From NCBI GenBank assembly GCA_037952775.1, contig JBANAY010000003.1, positions 30,938,001 through 31,002,000 on the forward strand: a stretch of 64,000 bases of DNA, read 5' to 3'. Each line of letters begins with the position of its first letter. Within the stretch, counting starts at the first letter, position 1. Below are positions 57,862 to 64,000 of this stretch, piece after piece. The notes beneath the pieces were generated by a model. That model saw only the letters and a list, made by a program, of their open reading frames with translations, was not told the origin of the DNA and did not search any database. Source of the DNA: Clonostachys chloroleuca. Taxonomy: Eukaryota > Ascomycota > Sordariomycetes > Hypocreales > Bionectriaceae. A program made the position numbers and the translations under genes.

Positions 57862-60800
57862 CTACTCCGTCTTCTTTTTGCCAAACTTCTTCGGTACGCG
57901 CGCAAGCCAATAGACAAAGAGAGCACCGCCCAGATTAAAGACTGAGTACACCATGAAGATTCCGAAATTCCTCCATCTTTCACTATAAAACACCTTGGAC
58001 TGGGCGAGATAGACATTGGTGTCGCTGATGGTGCAGAACGAGCACATGTCGGTCGCATTCTCATCCCGAAGGTATCCCCCAACCTGTTGGATATAAGGTC
58101 CCATGAACTGCCCACACGTCGTGTCAGAAGGGGGAGCGAACTGCATATATTCGACCGATGCGCATTCCACCTTTGAATTTGCCACGGCGGTGGCAATCAT
58201 GGAGGACGTCATGTAGGTGAAGGGTGACACCCGATAGAGGAAAATCCAGAACCTGGGCATGGAGTCTGGGCTGGCCAGAATACCGCAAAACATCAAGCAC
58301 AGCATAAACAGTATATTGGCAATGTTTCCGCCAGCCTCTGCTGTCTCAAAGCCGGCAATGATGAAGTCGGTGAAGGTCGAGGTGAACATCATGAAGCCCC
58401 AAAGCAGGAGGAACATGAGACCTCCACGTTCGGCAACCTCGTTGTTGAGCTGGGCGTTTCGATCCAGTCCGATTGGGTAGTAGAAGCATACAAACATGAA
58501 CAACGCCATGAGCGAGTTCCAGGGGATTTCAACGATGATCTGAGACCAGACAAACACCTGCCAGGAATAGACCTTAGAAGGCCGTTCTCGGACCTCGTAC
58601 AGGTCACGCTGGACCACGAAATAAGGCATTGTCTGCTGGACCAGCTGGCCGAAAACCGTCAGTAGATTGAATACAGCAAAAGTTTGGTTTTGCAATCCTT
58701 GAATTGTGTTCGGTGCGTTATAGAAGCAAAATCCTAAAATCAGTTAGCATGGTTATCCATACCAAGTCCTCAATAGCTCACACTTACCGATAAACAGCGA
58801 GATACCGACGCAAAGGGCAATTTTGGAATAGATGTAGGACGGTGTTCGCCAATACTGCTGGAATACACGGTGGCAGACCTCGAAGAGCTGTTGGTAAAAT
58901 GGGACAGCGAACTCGTGATGATCGGCCAAGTCAGAAGTTTGTCCTTGCAGATCAACAGGCTTTTCTTTGAGGCGCTGCAACTCAGTCTGGACTGCTGCGT
59001 ATTCAGGACTTTCCTTCCAGGTCTGGAACCAGTTGATATCAGAATGTGTTCCGGGAGCCGCCCCAATCGACTCCAGCATCCATTCTGCTGGGTTGGCGTC
59101 ATGAGGACAAGGAGAAGCCCCGTTTCGTTCGAAGTACGAAGTTAAAACGTGGGAGTTTTCACCGATATCGCCAAAATAAACAGTCTTGCCACCAGAGGCT
59201 AAGAACAGCAAGCGATCAAATCTCTGGAAGAGCATCGCAGATGGCTGATGAATAGTGCAGAGAATAGCTTGACCGCTCTTAGCAAGCTTTTCAAGCAGAT
59301 CCAAGATAGCCCATGATGTTTGACTGTCAAGACCAGACGTCGGTTCATCGACGAACAGAAGAAGGGGAGGCTTTGCTGCCAGCTCGACGCCAATTGTAAG
59401 TCGCTTCCGCTGTTCCACATTAAGGCCTTCTCCGAGCACGCCAATAACTGCTTCGGAATATTCCTGCATATCCAATAGACTAATGACCTCATCAACGTAG
59501 GCGAGCTTCTCACTACGCGGAACAGAGGCAGGTTGTCGAAGGAGCGCGCTGAAGTTGAGGGCCTCCCGAACCGTGGTCGTGCTCAGATGCAAGTCCTGCT
59601 GCTGGACGTACCCGATGTTTCTCTGGAACGATTTGCCGCGGACCTGGCCGTTCACAAAGATTTCGCCGTAGATGACGCCCATCGACGTTCTGTCTGCCAA
59701 ACAATCTAGGAGAGTGGTCTTTCCGGCGCCAGAAACACCCATCAAGGCCGTCAGCGTACCAGGTTTAACCCAGCCGTCGATGTGATCCAGAATCCGCCTT
59801 GTCTCCGATTTAATTTTGACATCGTAACAGACATCCCTAGGATGAGCAGGTTAGCAACAGAAGCAGTCATCGGTAGATACGTGTCAAATTTACTTACTTC
59901 CAGTGGAACACATTCGCATGCTTTAACATTTGTTTCTCACTTTCGGATCCCTTCTCCGTACCCGAAGCATTCACAGGTACGGCCGGTGCAAGTGCACCTC
60001 CAGTAGCCTCGACATCGCCTTTGGATTCCTTAAACTGAGCGGGCCTATAGCCCCGACGGAACACAAGAATCTCTCCCTTGGACTTCTTCGCTGTAACGAG
60101 CTCGGTCAAGGCGATGTAAATTCCGTTGAAAAAGCTATTTGTTGATCGGTTAGCATTCAATCATTTCGAGTAAAAGAAACTGGCAGGAGCGCTAACATTA
60201 TGAATCCGATTAGAATGCCGATATTACGCCATTTGTTCTTTGGGAGGTACCGGAACGACTTGGTAATATAGTCTTCACCACGGACATAGGACTCTCCAGA
60301 AACAGATCCTACCGCCGAGCAAACTCGGTTTGCGTCAGGTATGTCACGGTATCCAGGGACCTCCGAGTTTGGAATGAACGAGGTGCAGAGATACCTGCGG
60401 CCGGAGAACTGTTTCTCATCAGCGAATTGATGCCCACATCAAACTTGACAACAGAAGACTTACCTCGTTGATCATGAGAGACTCAAATGCATAGGCAACC
60501 GGGTCTATATAATTGATCCATCTACACCACCCGAGCATATAGTCGATGGGGATAACGAAACCGGTGAACATGACCAAAGCCAGGATCAGAATAGCTGCCG
60601 GTACCATGGCTTGCGACATAGTTCGGGACGCTGACGCAAGTGATCGGAAAATACCAGACATGACCAGGACAGTCAAAAAGGACGTGAACAGGAAGAAGAA
60701 GAATGCTCCAGGCTCGCGCCGAAGATTCGTCATGAAGTCTAGCAATGTTAGCCAAGGATCAATTGGTTATCTGGGAAGTATAGAGCCTTACATAGAATGA

Positions 60801-62562
60801 GATTGAACAGGATACTGTTACTGATCTTATACGGCATGTCCATCAGCATTGAGGCGAACGCCTCGGCAGACGGGTGATAGAAAGCATAGCGATCGTGCTT
60901 CTCAACAATACCACGCTGAGCATAAAGAGTCAGGATTTCCAGGGCAGAACTAAACGCGTTCATCAAAACAGCAAAGAAGAGCAGGGCGCATCGTTGGTAG
61001 AAACTCCCCGTCGTCATTGGGAGGTTATAAAACACGGACGAAATAATGAATGCCATCGCAACATTCCCCACGAGCTGGCCAACCGTGATGTCAGGGCTCC
61101 CTATCAGGCGACGATATGCGCGCCAGAGACAAAGAAGAACCTGCTGGACGTAGGACATGGTGTACGGAGACTTGGGTCGCTGTCCACGAGCCTGCTGGGC
61201 CTCTCTTTTCGCTCGGAAGGTAGTTGCGTCGGGGCCGTCGACTGGATGTGCAGACTTGTAGTTTTCAATGTCCTTCTGAAGCTCTCTGTACTCCTGGCTG
61301 TTCTTCCAGGCGGCTGCGAACTCATCCGGTGTCCTGGGTGACTTTCCTTCCCAGCCGGGACGCACAATACGTTCTTGTGGACTCGTGATAGAGGTTAAGA
61401 AGTCGGGAGTGGTTTGGCGGGGCGGGCAGTCAAAACCCAAGTTGACGAAGTATTGTTTCGCGGCATCAGCCCGGCCAAAAAAGATTTGACGGCCCTCGTA
61501 TATCAGTGTGACCTTATCGAAGAGATCATAAGCGCTCTGCGGGGACTGATAGATGGAGACGGCGCACGTCGTGTTGAAGATCTCTGCTTGAAGGCGAAGG
61601 GTCTTACAGAACTCGATCGCGTTGGCGCTATCCAAACCTCTGGTTGAATTGTCCCAGCATTGGACAGGGGCCAGAGAAAGGGATGCTTCTGAGATGGTGA
61701 CTCGTTTTCTCTCTCCTCCAGAGACACCGCGAATGTACTCGTTTCCTACCCGGGTGTTCTTGGTATGGCTAATACCAAACATAGCCATGACAACGTCCTT
61801 GAGATGGTTTGCATACATCGGCCTGGTTACGCCTGCGGGCAGATGTCGTGGCACGCGGGCTTGGGCCGCAAAGGTAAGCGTTTCATCGACCGTCAACATT
61901 GGAAAGTGAACGTCGACTTCAGCCGTATAAATAGCCTCTCCACGGTGGTTGGTATGCATTTCCTTTGAGGATATTCCTCGGTAGTTTAGGTATGCATCAT
62001 CGTTCAAGTATATGCCGTTGGTCTCCCCCGCGATGGTTTTGAGAAAGGTCGTGCAGCCGGAACCTGGCGGCCCCAAGACCACAAGCATCTCCCCACTGCG
62101 AACGACTCCGTCAAAGTCTCGCAGGATGTCGATGCGACTCTTGCCATGGCCGAGAGCCTTTCGCGCGAGACCAATTCCCTCCAGCCACACATTCCCCACG
62201 TCCTTCTGATAATCTGTTGTGGTGCCGTATCCAAACACGTTCAAGTTTTGGAAACAAACACCGCTCGAAGTAAACGAGGTGCCTTCGGACTCTGTCAGGG
62301 CGACCAGAGACTTGGCCCAAGCCCGCGCATCGAATTTGGGGCTGTGTGGGTTCAGCGGGGAGTCAGGGTCGGACTGCGCGTCGAAGACGTGGTCATTGTG
62401 CTCGCTGGCAGCACCGGCAGGGGCAGATGCTCGGCTCTGGTTGGTGTAGGTTCTGGCGAGTTCTTGCACAAGGCTGGCCCTCCGCTCTTGTTCTAATGAA
62501 ACCGCCTTTGTTTCGTCCGAGTCGTCCACCGTCGCCGGTGGTTGATCGCGAAGACTCGCCAT
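57862..62562 (-). CDS. PDR-type ABC transporter (ABCG full-size, CDR1-like)
   Basis: Six exons, 60792-62562, 60464-60738, 60197-60408, 59898-60134, 58788-59836 and 57862-58733, giving 1,471 residues, normal for PDR pumps. Order is NBD1-TMD1-NBD2-TMD2. NBD1 has the PDR-typical Walker [10 protein letters not shown] (164-172, Cys for Lys) and signature [11 protein letters not shown]2 has GVSGAGKTT (865-873) and the degenerate signature LNVEQRKRL. The pieces join in phase at all five introns (for example [15 protein letters not shown] and [12 protein letters not shown]). It sits in the plasma membrane and should export drugs, azoles or plant and fungal toxic compounds. Confidence 0.95.
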
Positions 62563-63875
62563 CTCGGTCCAATCCCAGCAATTGTCGTGATGTTAACGAG
62601 ATCGGAGTAATGTTAGGGCACCTGGCTTCAATGATAAAAATTAAATATATACAATCTGAATGGAACATGCTGGGGTACATCCCGCAATTAATTATCAGGT
62701 GATATTGCTTCAAGGTATGGGGTTACATCCGGTGGTGATCGGGTTGTCGGGCGCTTCGCAAGGGCCGTGAGCAGGGCCTCCAGCACTCGCCTCTAGCCAT
62801 GGCGAGCCCTGCACGGCACCAATATTGTGCAAACCAGCCGAGAGGGGGTGCAGGTGTTGGTGTGGTGGTGGTCTTGTCGGCCCCTATTAAAGTCCCGAGC
62901 CAACGCACTCAGTCGCAACACCATACCTCAGCGAGCTATTGCGGGAAAAAGTCACCCGCATGAGGGGGATTAATTACGCAAGCTGATGTCAATTCGATAG
63001 AAGCTTGGCCAGTCTCAATCTGCTCTAGTTGTTGAAGTCACGTTATTCACTGTTGATCTTTTAGTCAGCGGCTTCATCTTGCTGCCGACACTGCGGACAT
63101 TTACCAGATCCGCCATGCCGCGATCAAGGAAGGTCACCCATGATAGCAGAGGAGCGTGATGTTGCACTGTTTTCATCGATGTGGTGTTGTCACGTGGATA
63201 GGTTTTCTCCGATTTGCCCCTGAGATGGCGTTCCTTTGCACCCTTGAATTTTTCAATAATTACGTAGTACACGATGAAGTGAACCAATCCATTGGGGACA
63301 AATTGGTACCTTGCCATGAGTTGTCAGGTGTTTGAACCGTTCGGTCAGCCACGATGTGATACAGACGTTTAACTGTCACAGTTGGTGGGACGTCGATGAA
63401 TCACCTAACACACTTTATTTTATTTCCTTCTTTTCGCTTTCTCCATGAAACCTCCCCAGCGTAGCGTTTCCATATATTGTTGCGAACCTTCAATTGTCTA
63501 TCCTGCCGTTCAGCAAACTCCAGAGGAGGCATCCGTAAGCCCTGCTCACACCAACATTCCAGATATCCCCAGATTCTGCCCCTTCTCAACTAAGAGCCAT
63601 ATGGTTCATTCGCCTGCACTCACATCTCCTCCTCTTTCAATTCTCCTTTCAAGTTCGATGACTCGATATCTTTTCCCAGGCGGTATACCTCATCCCAAAT
63701 TCACGACAGCATGAGAGACCATTTCTCACTCAGCAATATTCTCTACAAGACTTCAACACGAAATAACAGACTACGACTATAGGTATTGAGATTGCAAACT
63801 TTGAGAAGCATCAACGAGATCGCGAAAAAAGGCCTAGGGGCTGGGGAGGACCAAGAACGAGCTTACAGATAATAA
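62563..63875. other. Intergenic
   Basis: ABC transporter promoter, then sequence without a supportable gene; a minus-strand frame at 63015-63317 has no domain. Confidence 0.4.
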
Positions 63876-64000
63876 ATGTGGTTGACACGACACGAGCCAG
63901 AGGTGATGGTCAGCGAGCTCAAATTGCCCGCGAAAGAAAACGACGCCTTCCTTAAGGAGCTTTCAGATCTTAGAAACCATTATCCCAACATGCTCGGCGA
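63876..64000 (+). CDS. Possible start of a gene running off the right edge
   Basis: From ATG 63876 the frame is open to the end of the window (about 41 codons): MWLTRHEPEVMVSELK then LPAKENDAFLKELSDLRNHYP. The composition looks coding and helical, but it is too short to name, and a start at 63906 is as likely. Confidence 0.25.
   Translation, partial: MWLTRHEPEVMVSELKLPAKENDAFLKELSDLRNHYPNMLG

Noticed and set aside
1..64000. CRISPR arrays, bacterial operons, rRNA genes
   Set aside because: None seen; spliced genes and family content are eukaryotic.

Overview
The window is nuclear DNA of a filamentous ascomycete, most likely a Sordariomycete-type mould. The genes are interrupted by short introns of about 50-90 nt with GT-AG ends and CTAAC/CTGAC-like branch points. 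The families are typical of these fungi: Zn2Cys6 and DUF3425 bZIP regulators, a PDR transporter, a StcS/AflN-like P450, DUF7730, CorA-like proteins and a NACHT-ankyrin protein. Genes are spaced by AT-rich gaps of 0.3-3.7 kb, and there are no operons. I rebuilt the exon structures by hand from splice sites and reading-frame continuity; species and exact paralogues cannot be named from the sequence alone.

Layout. 1-2.6 kb: a decayed CorA-like membrane protein gene cut by the left edge. 3.0-4.0 kb: a secreted Ser/Thr-rich protein with a carbohydrate-binding-like domain (minus). 7.7-8.3 kb: a small secreted GPI-type protein. 10.5-11.0 kb: the broken C-terminal half of an FSH-type serine hydrolase, next to a Zn2Cys6 regulator (11.3-13.7 kb). 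14.3-15.5 kb: a casein kinase 1. 18.6-20.4 kb: an MFS sugar transporter, followed by a P450 (20.8-22.6 kb). 23.6 kb: a tRNA-like Pol III unit with an inserted hairpin. 24.4-26.4 kb: an NRAMP metal transporter (minus). 27.6-28.9 kb: malate dehydrogenase with an 11-nt micro-exon. 29.4-30.4 kb: a D-2-hydroxyacid dehydrogenase. 30.8-31.9 kb: an AYR1-like short-chain dehydrogenase lacking the usual catalytic Tyr. 32.9-34.3 kb: a broken DUF7730 gene. 34.9-36.0 kb: a Gfo/Idh/MocA oxidoreductase.

36.5-42.7 kb is one very large NACHT-ankyrin (NLR-like) gene of about 2,050 codons. It has one intron and two single-base frame breaks, both in runs of five C. Divergent from it is a 521-residue membrane/coiled-coil protein of unknown function (43.8-45.3 kb). 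Then come a DUF3425 bZIP regulator (45.7-46.7 kb), an F-box-like protein (46.8-47.9 kb), two unresolved hypothetical loci (48.3-51.3 kb), an NAD-dependent epimerase-like reductase (52.5-53.4 kb), a Zn2Cys6 regulator (54.0-55.3 kb), a small secreted PhiA-like protein (55.8-56.5 kb) and a full-size PDR drug-efflux transporter (57.9-62.6 kb).

The genes do not form one pathway. The mix of secreted proteins, efflux pump, orphan P450, several regulators, NLR-like gene, pseudogenes and AT-rich islands looks like an accessory, fast-changing chromosome region. The points most worth a second look are the tRNA-like hairpin locus, the three frame breaks that all fall in C5 tracts, the NLR gene with its unknown divergent neighbour, the catalytic Tyr-to-Phe change in the short-chain dehydrogenase, and a triplicated TTCGGGGA dyad far from any recognised gene.
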